Both the position numbers and the translations under genes were made by a program. This document shows positions 1-7,355 of a stretch of 43,617 nucleotides of DNA, piece by piece. The DNA comes from Weissella paramesenteroides ATCC 33313 (GTDB taxonomy: Bacteria > Bacillota > Bacilli > Lactobacillales > Lactobacillaceae): positions 572,215-615,831 of the forward strand of contig NZ_GG697129.1 in the NCBI RefSeq assembly GCF_000160575.1, given 5' to 3'. The number at the start of each line of letters is the position of its first letter. Position 1 is the stretch's first letter. The notes under the pieces were generated by a model that saw only the letters and a list, made by a program, of their open reading frames with translations, was not told where the DNA came from and did not search any database.

Positions 1-1
1 A

Positions 2-652
2 TTAGAAAATGGCTCATCGAATACTTCCTATGCAGCTGCATACTTTGCTAATTCAGCAACAGTAACGCCCAATGGTAATGGCAGTTATACTGTCACATCA
101 ACGGTTACGACTCAGAAGGATTTAGGTAATTATCCTGTGCAAGTGCTAAGTATTGACGGCGCAGGTGCTAATGTATCACGCAGCGATTCCGGCAACTCAC
201 AGACAATTACTTACAGCTTCGTGACATCGAACTTAAGTGCTCGTCACAATGCTGCGATTAAAGTTGATGTTAATAGCATTAACTATCATCACAACTATGT
301 TGTTGGTTTATCATTGAACGCATCTTCAGTACCTGCTGCAACATCATCATCGAGTTCATCTGCAACTAGTCAGTTATCAAGTTCAAGCAGCCAAGTAGCT
401 AGTTCACAAACAACTAGTTCGAGTGTTGTTTCAAGTAGCTCAAGCTCATCTGAATCAAGCCAAAGTTCTTCCACAACGACTAGTTCGAGTGCAACTAGTA
501 AACACGCTGCATCTAAGAGCAGCCAAAAGTCAACAAAACAAGTTGCTGAAGAGACTCACAAAGACAAGCAATTACCTGTCGCTGCTATTGTAGGTGGTGG
601 TCTGGCAATTGGCGTTATTCTTGGATTAGTCATTAATCTTAAAAAGAAGTAA
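2..652 (+). CDS. NEAT-domain heme-binding surface protein, 5' end outside the window
   Basis: The reading frame is open from base 2, so the N-terminus lies upstream; about 216 residues are visible. The first ~100 residues look like the second half of a NEAT domain. They end in a strand with INYHHNY, matching the YxxxY motif whose first Tyr coordinates heme iron in Isd-type NEAT domains. A ~75-residue Ser/Thr-rich stalk follows (window residues ~110-185), then a hydrophobic C-terminal helix and a KKK tail. No clear LPxTG is present (only LPVAA before the helix), so it is probably membrane-anchored rather than sortase-linked. The next gene starts at or just after its stop codon and encodes an IsdE-like protein. 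Together they suggest a surface heme receptor feeding the importer. Family knowledge supports heme binding; the exact ligand is inferred. Confidence 0.82.
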   Translation, partial: LENGSSNTSYAAAYFANSATVTPNGNGSYTVTSTVTTQKDLGNYPVQVLSIDGAGANVSRSDSGNSQTITYSFVTSNLSARHNAAIKVDVNSINYHHNYVVGLSLNASSVPAATSSSSSSATSQLSSSSSQVASSQTTSSSVVSSSSSSSESSQSSSTTTSSSATSKHAASKSSQKSTKQVAEETHKDKQLPVAAIVGGGLAIGVILGLVINLKKK

Positions 653-658
653 TTGCCT

Positions 659-1519
659 ATGCGAAAACAACAAAAAATCTTAACTGTTTTATTACTCGTG
701 CTATTAATTATCAGTGCTGGTTGGATTTGGTTAATGATGCGCCCAACTCATGAAACAACCGTTTCAAAAAGAATTGTCGTGACGACAAATGCGCAAGCTC
801 AGATATTTAATAAGCTAGATGTCCCTTTAGTTGGCGTACCAACGCCCGGAGCGCAACAATCACTACCTAAAAAGTACCGTGATTTACCACAAGTTGGTAA
901 TCATGTTGCCCCAAACTTAGAGAAAATTGGTCAATTAAAACCTGATTTGGTTTATTTGGATGCTGCCATTGCTTCTGATTATCAACAAAAATTAGATAGT
1001 GAGCATATTAAATATCAACAATTGAAATTTAATACATTATCTGATTTACAAACAACGGTCACTTCTCTTGGTAAGACTTACCACCGAGAAGCTGCTGCTA
1101 AACAATTAAATCACTCACTTTCATTGCCACAACAACATCCCAAGAAAAGGCAAAATGTCTTGTTATTGATGGGGATGCCTGGCGGTTCATTTTTAGTTGG
1201 TACTGAGCATAGTTATATTGGTAATTTAATTACCCAAGCTGGTGGTCATGTCGTCGGGTCTGGTTCAAGTCCATTTGTCACAATGAATGCTGAACAGATT
1301 GCACAATCACAACCAACAGTTATCATTACAATGGCACATGCAATGCCTGATAGTGTCTTCAAAAACTTTGATGCACTGTTCAAACAATCAACATGGCAAG
1401 CAGTGCCTGCTGTTAAGGACGGTCATGTTTACCGTGCTAAAGAACCAATATTCAGTATGACTGCTAATTTAAATGCACCGAAAGCCTATCAACAAATTCG
1501 GACTTGGCTTAAAAAATAG
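659..1519 (+). CDS. IsdE-like heme ABC transporter substrate-binding protein
   Basis: A class III periplasmic-binding-protein fold (FecB/IsdE type) that should deliver heme or another iron chelate to the permease at 1529. The 286-aa product starts with a basic stretch and one hydrophobic segment (~7-26) but no lipobox Cys, so it is anchored by an uncleaved helix, unlike canonical IsdE. IsdE-like blocks are visible: VGVPTP, LPKKYRDLPQVGN, MGMPGGSFLVGTEHSYIGNLI and TMAHAMPD. The His in TMAHAM (~227) sits where S. aureus IsdE has its heme-ligand His229. The stretch GNHVAPNLE seems to align with the segment holding the other IsdE ligand, Met78, but has His-Val there. I chose ATG 659; a TTG at 653 abutting the upstream stop is the alternative. 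It forms an operon with the genes on both sides. Confidence 0.82.
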   Translation: MRKQQKILTVLLLVLLIISAGWIWLMMRPTHETTVSKRIVVTTNAQAQIFNKLDVPLVGVPTPGAQQSLPKKYRDLPQVGNHVAPNLEKIGQLKPDLVYLDAAIASDYQQKLDSEHIKYQQLKFNTLSDLQTTVTSLGKTYHREAAAKQLNHSLSLPQQHPKKRQNVLLLMGMPGGSFLVGTEHSYIGNLITQAGGHVVGSGSSPFVTMNAEQIAQSQPTVIITMAHAMPDSVFKNFDALFKQSTWQAVPAVKDGHVYRAKEPIFSMTANLNAPKAYQQIRTWLKK

Positions 1520-1528
1520 GAGGAGATA

Positions 1529-2470
1529 ATGTCTAGATATTATCGATTTATTTTGGTCATCTTAGTGATTATCAGCATCATGATTGCACTGGTTGTTGGT
1601 AGTACACCGATTTCTCTGATAAAAATGATTCACGGAAATCACAACACTTGGCAGCTAATTATCAATTACCGTTTACCAAGAATCCTTGTAGCGGTGCTTG
1701 GTGGTGCACTCATTGGTATAAGTGGCTTGCTGCTACAAAGTGTTCTACGAAATCAACTCGTTGATACATCTATTCTAGGAATTATGAACGGTAGTCAGTT
1801 TTTACTAATTGCACTCTTAGTTCTTTTACCTAGTTTCTTAAACGTCAACGTTTTGCTAGGTAGTTTTGCAGGATTAATACTAACTGCGGTTTGGTTCGTT
1901 GTGCTACCTAAACATCAACCACCATTGCGGTTGATTCTACTAGGAATTGCGACAGCCATGACTTTTCAAGCGCTGACAAATATTGCGAGTGAAGGTTTGG
2001 GTGTCCCATTACCCTCACTAAGTACGGTGAGTTGGCCACAGGTTATGCAACTAATCATGGTCATAATTATTGGTTGTATTTTGATTACGCTGGTCTGGCC
2101 AAATCTAAAATATTTTGCGCTCCCTTCTCGCCAAGTAAAATTACTTGGTATCTCAGAAGAGAAAACGATTTGGATCGTCCTACTGGCAATTGGCCTATGG
2201 ACGGGTGCTCTGACTAGTCTCATTGGTATTGTTTTTTTCCTAGGTGCCATCTTGCCAGAAATTGCTCGCTTTATGAATCCAAAACAAAAAAGCCAACATT
2301 TAATCTGGCCAACTGCTTTGTGGGGCAGTCTGTTGCTACTTAATGCTGATACGATTGCACGCACAGTAGTCGCACCCAAGGAATTACCAACTAGCGCCAT
2401 TCTGCTAGCTATCAGTGGCCCACTATTTGGTCTAATGTTAATCAAAGGAGGTCATCATGCTCGACATTAA
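1529..2470 (+). CDS. FecCD-family heme/iron ABC permease (IsdF-like)
   Basis: A 313-aa integral membrane permease of the FecCD/BtuC family with the usual pattern of many hydrophobic helices. It contains the family blocks NYRLPRILVAVLGGALIGISG near residues 45-65 and IGIVFFLGAILPEIAR near 226-243. The latter has the usual FecCD block G-x-x-x-F-x-G-x-x-x-P-x-x-x-R. It should form the translocation channel for the ligand delivered by the 659-1519 product. The ribosome site AGGAGGAG overlaps the upstream stop and sits 6-8 bases before ATG 1529. The 3' end overlaps the ATPase gene by 14 bp, implying translational coupling. Substrate assignment to heme rests on the neighbouring NEAT and IsdE-like genes. 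Confidence 0.88.
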   Translation: MSRYYRFILVILVIISIMIALVVGSTPISLIKMIHGNHNTWQLIINYRLPRILVAVLGGALIGISGLLLQSVLRNQLVDTSILGIMNGSQFLLIALLVLLPSFLNVNVLLGSFAGLILTAVWFVVLPKHQPPLRLILLGIATAMTFQALTNIASEGLGVPLPSLSTVSWPQVMQLIMVIIIGCILITLVWPNLKYFALPSRQVKLLGISEEKTIWIVLLAIGLWTGALTSLIGIVFFLGAILPEIARFMNPKQKSQHLIWPTALWGSLLLLNADTIARTVVAPKELPTSAILLAISGPLFGLMLIKGGHHARH

Positions 2471-3143
2471 TCATCTATCTTTTAGTCGTGGTAACCATAA
2501 GTTACTAGATAATGTGTCTGCCCGATTACCTACAAATCAGATTACGGCATTAATTGGACCGAACGGCGTTGGTAAATCAACTTTAATCCAGTTACTAACT
2601 GCTGAACTATTGCCGGACAGTGGCTCAGTGATTAACCACGCAAAGCATGTTGCAGTATTATCGCAACATAATCAGTTATACGAACCTTTAACTGTTCGTG
2701 AACTATTACAGCTTAGTCATGCAAAAATGGACGAAGAAGTGATTAACACACTGCAACTGACACCGTTACTAGATCAAGAGATGACTGATTTATCTGGTGG
2801 GCAACAACAACTGGCTTGGCTAGGTTTTGTTCTACAGCAACAACCAGATTTGTTGATTTTAGATGAACCGACCACATTTCTTGATTTACATTTTCAAGAG
2901 TTGTTCCTCAAAACGTTACAACAGTTACAAGAAAAACGGCAAATGACGGTCTTAATGGTGCTTCATGATTTAAATCAAGCATTCCGTTACAGTCAGCATA
3001 TTTGGCTCTTACGACGTACAGCCGATTTGGTCAGTGAAGCTGCTGTATTAATGCAAAATCAAATCGATTTACTTTCTGAAGCTTTTGAGACACCGTTACA
3101 ATTAATAAAAACACCTAACCAGACGATTATTCAGCCAAAATAA
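2457..3143 (+). CDS. ABC transporter ATP-binding protein for heme/iron uptake
   Basis: A 228-aa nucleotide-binding subunit of the FecE/FhuC type. Walker A is GPNGVGKST (34-42), the signature is LSGGQQQ (112-118), Walker B is LLILDEP (132-138), and an H-loop His lies in VLHDLNQA (~166). It would power the permease encoded just upstream, whose 3' end it overlaps. An AGGAGG ribosome site precedes ATG 2457. It is the last gene of the NEAT/IsdE/permease/ATPase unit; a strong terminator follows at 3174. At 228 aa it is a little shorter than most FecE-type ATPases but has all catalytic motifs. Confidence 0.88.
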   Translation: MLDINHLSFSRGNHKLLDNVSARLPTNQITALIGPNGVGKSTLIQLLTAELLPDSGSVINHAKHVAVLSQHNQLYEPLTVRELLQLSHAKMDEEVINTLQLTPLLDQEMTDLSGGQQQLAWLGFVLQQQPDLLILDEPTTFLDLHFQELFLKTLQQLQEKRQMTVLMVLHDLNQAFRYSQHIWLLRRTADLVSEAAVLMQNQIDLLSEAFETPLQLIKTPNQTIIQPK

Positions 3144-3173
3144 CTTTATCATCTGTGTTGCATAAAAATTTTT

Positions 3174-3224
3174 TCAGGCAGTAGATTATCGAATGATTAC
3201 GGTAATTTACTGCCTGATTTTTTT
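3174..3224 (+). terminator. Rho-independent terminator of the heme-uptake operon
   Basis: A 15-bp stem (3174-3188 with 3203-3217, one G-U pair) enclosing a 14-base loop is followed by eight T residues. It lies 30 bases after the ATPase stop codon and separates the operon from the Crp/Fnr gene. Confidence 0.88.
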
Positions 3225-3225
3225 A

Positions 3226-3255
3226 TTAATAATTTTCATACAGACAATGTATAAT
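3226..3255 (+). promoter_or_regulatory. Probable promoter of the Crp/Fnr gene
   Basis: A consensus -10 TATAAT (3250-3255) lies 18 bases after TTAATA (3226-3231), a 4/6 match to -35. It is placed between the upstream terminator and the gene at 3293. No FNR-type palindrome is visible here, so autoregulation is not evident. Confidence 0.55.
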
Positions 3256-3292
3256 TTAAGCGACAGGATATTAATTAAAGGGGAGCTTGTTC

Positions 3293-3973
3293 ATGGAAAA
3301 GGAAGAGGAACGGCATTGTGTCTCATTAGTACCAATTTTTAAGGCATTAGACCAGGATGATCTTGGAAAAATTTCTCAAAATATTACTAGTAGACAGTTA
3401 GCTAAAGGGGAAATTCTATATTCTCTGAATGATAATGATGACACTTTGTATATCGTCCATACGGGAGAACTAAAAAACTATCGTATTTTAGAAAATGGCA
3501 AAGAACAATTAATTCGTCTTTTGGGACCCGGAGCATTCACAGGGGAATGGAGTATCTTTAAATCAGACATAAAACACAATGATTACATTGAGGCTCTAGA
3601 ACCAACCGAAATATGCCAACTAACACGACAAGGCTTCAAGCAAGTTTTAGGCCAGTATCCTGAAATAAGTATGAGCCTGTTACAACACATGTCTGAACGC
3701 TTAGACATTTCTGAAAATCAAACGGCCACACTTGCCTATGGATCAATCACTAAAAGAATCACGTCTTACTTAGCTGATTTAATCATCAACTCGAAAGTTA
3801 ATCAAGAAGGTACGATTCAAGTTGCGCTACCGATGACACGGAAGGATTTAGCTTCTTATTTAGGAACAACACCCGAATCCGTCACTCGTGGATTTAATAA
3901 ACTAGAGAAAGCGGGCGTAATCGAATCTATATCAAATAAAATCATCCAAGTGCATGATTTTAATAGTCTGTAA
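3293..3973 (+). CDS. Crp/Fnr-family regulator, FLP-like with two cysteines
   Basis: A 226-aa transcription factor. The N-terminal cyclic-nucleotide-binding-like beta-barrel (about 15-130) is followed by a long helix and a winged helix-turn-helix in which TRKDLASYLGTTPESVTRGFNKL (~180-205) is the recognition region. It has exactly two cysteines, at 9 and 108. L. casei FLP uses a Cys5/Cys102 dithiol-disulfide pair as a redox switch; the similar spacing suggests the same chemistry here. There is no N-terminal four-Cys iron-sulfur cluster motif as in E. coli FNR. I chose ATG 3293 because AAGGGGAG lies at the right distance; a TTG six bases earlier is less likely. It converges with the metal-ATPase operon, whose promoter has a perfect TTGAT-N4-ATCAA box, so that operon is the likely target. 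Confidence 0.85.
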   Translation: MEKEEERHCVSLVPIFKALDQDDLGKISQNITSRQLAKGEILYSLNDNDDTLYIVHTGELKNYRILENGKEQLIRLLGPGAFTGEWSIFKSDIKHNDYIEALEPTEICQLTRQGFKQVLGQYPEISMSLLQHMSERLDISENQTATLAYGSITKRITSYLADLIINSKVNQEGTIQVALPMTRKDLASYLGTTPESVTRGFNKLEKAGVIESISNKIIQVHDFNSL

Positions 3974-3989
3974 TATTTCAGGAATATTT

Positions 3990-4067
3990 ATACTATAAAA
4001 CTGACTTGCTTATAACTAAGCTATTTTAACAAAAAGGAGTTGGGAACAATGTTCCAACTCCTTTTTA
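3990..4067 (+). repeat. Shortened copy of the dispersed hairpin-terminator repeat
   Basis: The stretch from TATAAAACTGACTTGC through the GTTGGGAACA...GTTCCAAC hairpin matches the 3' third of the full repeats at 13010-13222 and 13967-14176. Only the linker and terminator module are kept. It sits between two convergent genes. Confidence 0.7.
4031..4066. terminator. Bidirectional terminator between convergent genes
   Basis: AAAAAGGAGTTGG(G)AAC pairs with GTTCCAACTCCTTTTT around a short AAT loop, with one bulged G. A run of A before and T after means it can terminate both the Crp/Fnr gene (+) and the Dps-like gene (-). Confidence 0.88.
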
Positions 4068-4089
4068 TTAGCTATCAAGCATGCCATTT

Positions 4090-4623
4090 TTATTCTTCTT
4101 CATCCAGTCCGTCACGTGCAGTCTTACCCAATAAAGCCTGTAAAGTCGCAATATTATGATTATTTGCAGCTAATAAATTGGTTAACGTTAATGCTAATAC
4201 CGGCCGGTCTTCCTTATTAGCCAATTTAATTGCACGTGTAATAAACATATTTTCAGTATCATAATCATGGACAAGATTATTAATTAACCAATCTGTCGTT
4301 TCATATTTATTTTGCCCATTTTCTTCAAGCATTGTATAAGTATCAAACTCTTTTTGTACACTGGGTACGATTAAATTTTCATCAATTAAGGTCTCGCCAA
4401 GTTGGTCCTTTTGCCCATATGCTTGTAGTAGTAATTGATTAAACAAATCTTTTAGCATTGTTACTTGACTACCTTTTACGTACCATTTTGCTTGTTGTAA
4501 CTTATTTGCTAAAACGGCTAAATTTGCCACGATATGTCCCGTCATCGCCCCAGCTGTTGGCGTGTGATGATCAATATCAGCTTGCTTAACTTCTGCTGTA
4601 AATAATTCTGTTGGTGTTGTCAT
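4090..4623 (-). CDS. Dps/ferritin-like protein with a degenerate ferroxidase site
   Basis: A 177-aa four-helix protein of the Dps type; the block NKLQQAKWYVKG corresponds to the HQIHWYxxG block of L. innocua Dps. By hand alignment, ligands equivalent to Asp58 and Glu62 are present (in QKDQLGETL). The positions of His31, His43 and Asp47 are Lys, Lys and Asn. It may therefore bind DNA or mineralise iron poorly, or use another metal site. I start at ATG 4623, with AAGGA seven bases upstream and the HMA-gene stop 11 bases before; an in-frame ATG at 4659 lies inside that gene. It is the last gene of the ATPase-HMA-Dps operon, linking metal export to iron or oxidative protection. The Dps family call is firm; the loss of activity is inferred. 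Confidence 0.78.
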   Translation of the reverse strand: MTTPTELFTAEVKQADIDHHTPTAGAMTGHIVANLAVLANKLQQAKWYVKGSQVTMLKDLFNQLLLQAYGQKDQLGETLIDENLIVPSVQKEFDTYTMLEENGQNKYETTDWLINNLVHDYDTENMFITRAIKLANKEDRPVLALTLTNLLAANNHNIATLQALLGKTARDGLDEEE

Positions 4624-4633
4624 AGTTTTTTCC

Positions 4634-4855
4634 TTATTTAACTTTGATTGACTGTACATTGTAACCCAAATTTGTCACGGTATCCGCTACTTTATCCGCT
4701 GAAATTTTATCACTGTCAAAATCTGCCTTGACCTTTGCTGCGTTGAACAAAACTTTAACATTTGTGATGCCTACTTGTTTATCTAATGCACTCTGAATTT
4801 TTTGCAAACATGACGGGCATGACAATTCATCCAGTTGTAAAACAATTTTATTCAT
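4634..4855 (-). CDS. Small heavy-metal-associated (HMA/CopZ-like) metallochaperone
   Basis: A 73-aa HMA-fold protein with the metal-binding motif CPSC (residues 14-17, CxxC) and the usual beta-alpha-beta-beta-alpha-beta pattern ending in GYNVQSIKVK. It should hand a soft or transition metal to the P-type ATPase encoded 30 bp upstream, which has no HMA domain of its own. A strong CAGGAGGT ribosome site precedes ATG 4855. The Dps-like gene follows 11 bases after its stop. Whether the metal is Cu, Zn, Cd or Fe cannot be told from the sequence. Confidence 0.85.
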   Translation of the reverse strand: MNKIVLQLDELSCPSCLQKIQSALDKQVGITNVKVLFNAAKVKADFDSDKISADKVADTVTNLGYNVQSIKVK

Positions 4856-4885
4856 TATAGTAACCTCCTGATTGAAATAGCTTTA

Positions 4886-6793
4886 TCATAAATGATTTGC
4901 CGTTTTGCGTAATTGATTAGGATCAAGTTTTGAATTTTTTATTCGATAATTAATTAATCTCATTGCATTAAAAATGACGATTAAAATGCTTATTTCGTGA
5001 ATGAACATACCACTGGCCATATAGATGAACCCTAGAATGAGGCCCATTAACAATGCAATAACTGTCGCGATAGCAATAAAAATATTTTCTTTGGTATTAC
5101 GTACTGTTCGCTTAGCTAAACCGTATGCATGTGTCAATTCCTCAAAACCTGATGACATTAAAACGATATCAGATGTCTCAACGGCAACATCCGTCCCACT
5201 GCCCATAGCAATACCAATATTTGCAACTGCCAATGATGGACTGTCATTAATACCATCCCCAATAAAAGCGACTGTATGATGATCTGCTTGAGCCGACGTA
5301 ACATAACTAACTTTGTCCTCGGGCATTAGATTAGCGTGCACCTCATCAATACCAATTTGTTTGGCTACAGCATTAGCTGTTTGGGCATTATCACCCGTCA
5401 ACATAATTGTTTTTTTAATGCCCAACTGCTTAAGTTGCTGCAAGCTTTCTTTCACATTCGGACGCACAGTATCTGATATACCAATTAGTCCAATGACCTT
5501 TCCGACATAACCAAGTAAAACAGTAGAACTACCAGTTTCTTGAATGGTATTCAAATCAGCTAGTTGTTCGGCTGTTAAATCAATCCCATTATCAACCAAT
5601 AATTGTTGATTACCCAAGTATATTGGCTGTTTGTTGTACTGTGTCACAATACCGCGACCTTTGATGGTGTTTGCATCAGAAACTGTCATTTGGTCAATCG
5701 CAATGTGCTGGCTATCTGCATAATTATTAATTGCTCGAGCTAATGGATGATCAGAATGATATTCAATAGCGGCAGCTAAACTAATACTGTCGTAATCAGT
5801 CGTATAATTATGAACTTGCGTCACCGTAGCTTTACCTTCAGTTAGCGTACCTGTCTTATCAAACATAACCGTATCTACCTTAGAAAAGGTATTCATGACC
5901 TCGCCACCTTTGATCAGCACACCATTTTTGGCGCCATTACCAATCCCTGTCACATTTGAAACTGGGGCGCCAATGACCAAGGCACCTGGGCAACCCAGAA
6001 CTAGCACGGTAATTGCTAATCGATAATTTTGCGTAATTATGCCAACGACTACTGCAATAACGAGGACGGCTGGTGTGTAATAGGTGGCAAATTTATCAAT
6101 AAATTTTTCTGCTGGTGATTTAGCATCTTGCGCCTCCTCAACTAACGTAATAATTTTTCCAAAAGTTGTTTCTTCACCAACCTTAGTTGCTCGAATTTTT
6201 AAAGTCCCATTATCCAATATTGTCCCTGAAAAAACATCATCGCCAACTGCTTTACTGACGAGTTTCGCTTCACCAGTAATACTAGCTTCATTAATATCTC
6301 CTGAACCCGTTATAATTTCACCGTCTACTGGAATCTGTCCACCAGTTTTCACCAAAACAACATCATCAACAGACACAAAATCAACGTCTGTTTCTGCAAC
6401 CGAATTATCATTCTGAACAACTAATGCAGTCGTCGGAGCCATTTTTGTTAAGTCTTTGATGGACTTTCTGGTTTTCGTTAATGTTTTCTCTTCTAAAAAT
6501 GTCCCAAACAAAAACAGAAAGGTGACAATGGCTGATTCATTAAATTCACCAATCATAAATGCCCCAATGACCGCAATTGAAACTAGTAACTCAATACTCA
6601 CTGTTTTATATCGCAAAGCTGACCAAGCCCGTAACATAACTGGGATTGCAGCTATAATCGATGCCAATATAAATGCTCCCGTGTAAATATTCTCATTATG
6701 AACAAGTTTTCCAAACAAACCAATAACGATTAAAACTGCCGTAACCAATGTAATCTGATTAGTATGTCGATGAACATATCGCTGAAATTTCAT
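4886..6793 (-). CDS. P1B-type heavy-metal-transporting ATPase with a CPG membrane motif
   Basis: A 635-aa P-type ATPase that exports a metal ion across the membrane. Motifs: TGEA (173-176) in the actuator domain, phosphorylated Asp in DKTGTLT (312-318), the P1B-diagnostic HP (349-350) and GDGIND near 514. The sixth-helix metal motif reads GCPG (267-270), so the second Cys of the usual CPC is Gly. The last helices contain HEISILIVIFNAMRL. It lacks an N-terminal HMA domain, which is encoded separately downstream, and has only short N-terminal sequence before the first helices. An AAGGAG site precedes ATG 6793. An FNR-type box about 60 bp upstream suggests redox or metal-responsive activation by the Crp/Fnr protein at 3293. 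The family is certain; the transported metal is unknown. Confidence 0.9.
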   Translation of the reverse strand: MKFQRYVHRHTNQITLVTAVLIVIGLFGKLVHNENIYTGAFILASIIAAIPVMLRAWSALRYKTVSIELLVSIAVIGAFMIGEFNESAIVTFLFLFGTFLEEKTLTKTRKSIKDLTKMAPTTALVVQNDNSVAETDVDFVSVDDVVLVKTGGQIPVDGEIITGSGDINEASITGEAKLVSKAVGDDVFSGTILDNGTLKIRATKVGEETTFGKIITLVEEAQDAKSPAEKFIDKFATYYTPAVLVIAVVVGIITQNYRLAITVLVLGCPGALVIGAPVSNVTGIGNGAKNGVLIKGGEVMNTFSKVDTVMFDKTGTLTEGKATVTQVHNYTTDYDSISLAAAIEYHSDHPLARAINNYADSQHIAIDQMTVSDANTIKGRGIVTQYNKQPIYLGNQQLLVDNGIDLTAEQLADLNTIQETGSSTVLLGYVGKVIGLIGISDTVRPNVKESLQQLKQLGIKKTIMLTGDNAQTANAVAKQIGIDEVHANLMPEDKVSYVTSAQADHHTVAFIGDGINDSPSLAVANIGIAMGSGTDVAVETSDIVLMSSGFEELTHAYGLAKRTVRNTKENIFIAIATVIALLMGLILGFIYMASGMFIHEISILIVIFNAMRLINYRIKNSKLDPNQLRKTANHL

Positions 6794-6824
6794 TATTGTA
6801 TTCTCCTTTGACTAATTTAAGTTC

Positions 6825-6866
6825 AGTATAGACAAAGCAGTAAAATTAATAATTGATTAGCATCAA
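6825..6866 (-). promoter_or_regulatory. FNR/FLP box and -10 element of the metal-ATPase operon
   Basis: TTGAT-TAGC-ATCAA at 6853-6866 is a perfect match to the FNR half-site arrangement TTGAT-N4-ATCAA. On the minus strand a TATACT -10 lies at 6830-6825. With a start about seven bases further on (~6818), the box centre falls at -41.5, the standard class II activator position, and no good -35 is visible. The box is also upstream of the plus-strand gene at 6951. Confidence 0.72.
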
Positions 6867-6950
6867 TTTTTGCATAAAAAAAGACACCAATTTCTAAAGT
6901 AAACTGTGTCCTATAAAAATGATACAATACTTCGAAAGAGGAGGGATTAG

Positions 6951-7310
6951 ATGATCGATTGGAAATATGGCACGTATATAACCATTTCGTGGCTTATAAT
7001 ATTATCTACTTTTACCATTGCAAAAGGACTTACCAATAATTTTGGCTGGTATTTCTTAGCATCTTTCCTAGCAATACTGATAGTGCTAGCCGCTAGTTAT
7101 TTTTATGAGCATAAACATCCTCAATTTCAAGATAAAAACAGACTAGCCACTGTTCGATACTTTAGAGGATTTTGGGTACTGTTCATTTTTATTATTTATC
7201 TCGTTGTCGCTCTAACAGCCTCACATTTCAGTGACCTATTTTTCCTGATTTGTCTCTCACTCGGGCAAGCTGTACCCGCATTTTTCACTAAATATCAGCT
7301 CAATTCATAG
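6951..7310 (+). CDS. Small hypothetical four-helix membrane protein
   Basis: A 119-aa protein I do not recognise. It has four hydrophobic segments at roughly 7-25, 31-50, 71-90 and 95-113, separated by short charged loops (EHKHPQFQDKNRLATVRYFR between helices 2 and 3). The start is supported by GAGGAGGG before ATG 6951. A TACAAT -10-like element at 6923 and a terminator at 7312 make it a single-gene unit. It diverges from the metal-ATPase operon and shares its intergenic region with the FNR-type box. No catalytic or metal-binding motif is obvious and there is no Cys-rich segment. Confidence 0.65.
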   Translation: MIDWKYGTYITISWLIILSTFTIAKGLTNNFGWYFLASFLAILIVLAASYFYEHKHPQFQDKNRLATVRYFRGFWVLFIFIIYLVVALTASHFSDLFFLICLSLGQAVPAFFTKYQLNS

Positions 7311-7311
7311 G

Positions 7312-7355
7312 TGCAAAAAATTAGACTGACTTGGTCTATTTTTTTGCATTTTTTT
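7312..7355 (+). terminator. Terminator after the small membrane-protein gene
   Basis: TGCAAAAAATTAGAC (7312-7326) pairs with GTCTATTTTTTTGCA (7334-7348) with one mismatch; a T run follows. It starts two bases after the stop codon. Confidence 0.75.

Noticed and set aside
6880-6916. GACAC...GTGTC as a terminator upstream of the gene at 6951
   Set aside because: Only five base pairs with a long loop; it lies between two divergent genes where no terminator is expected.
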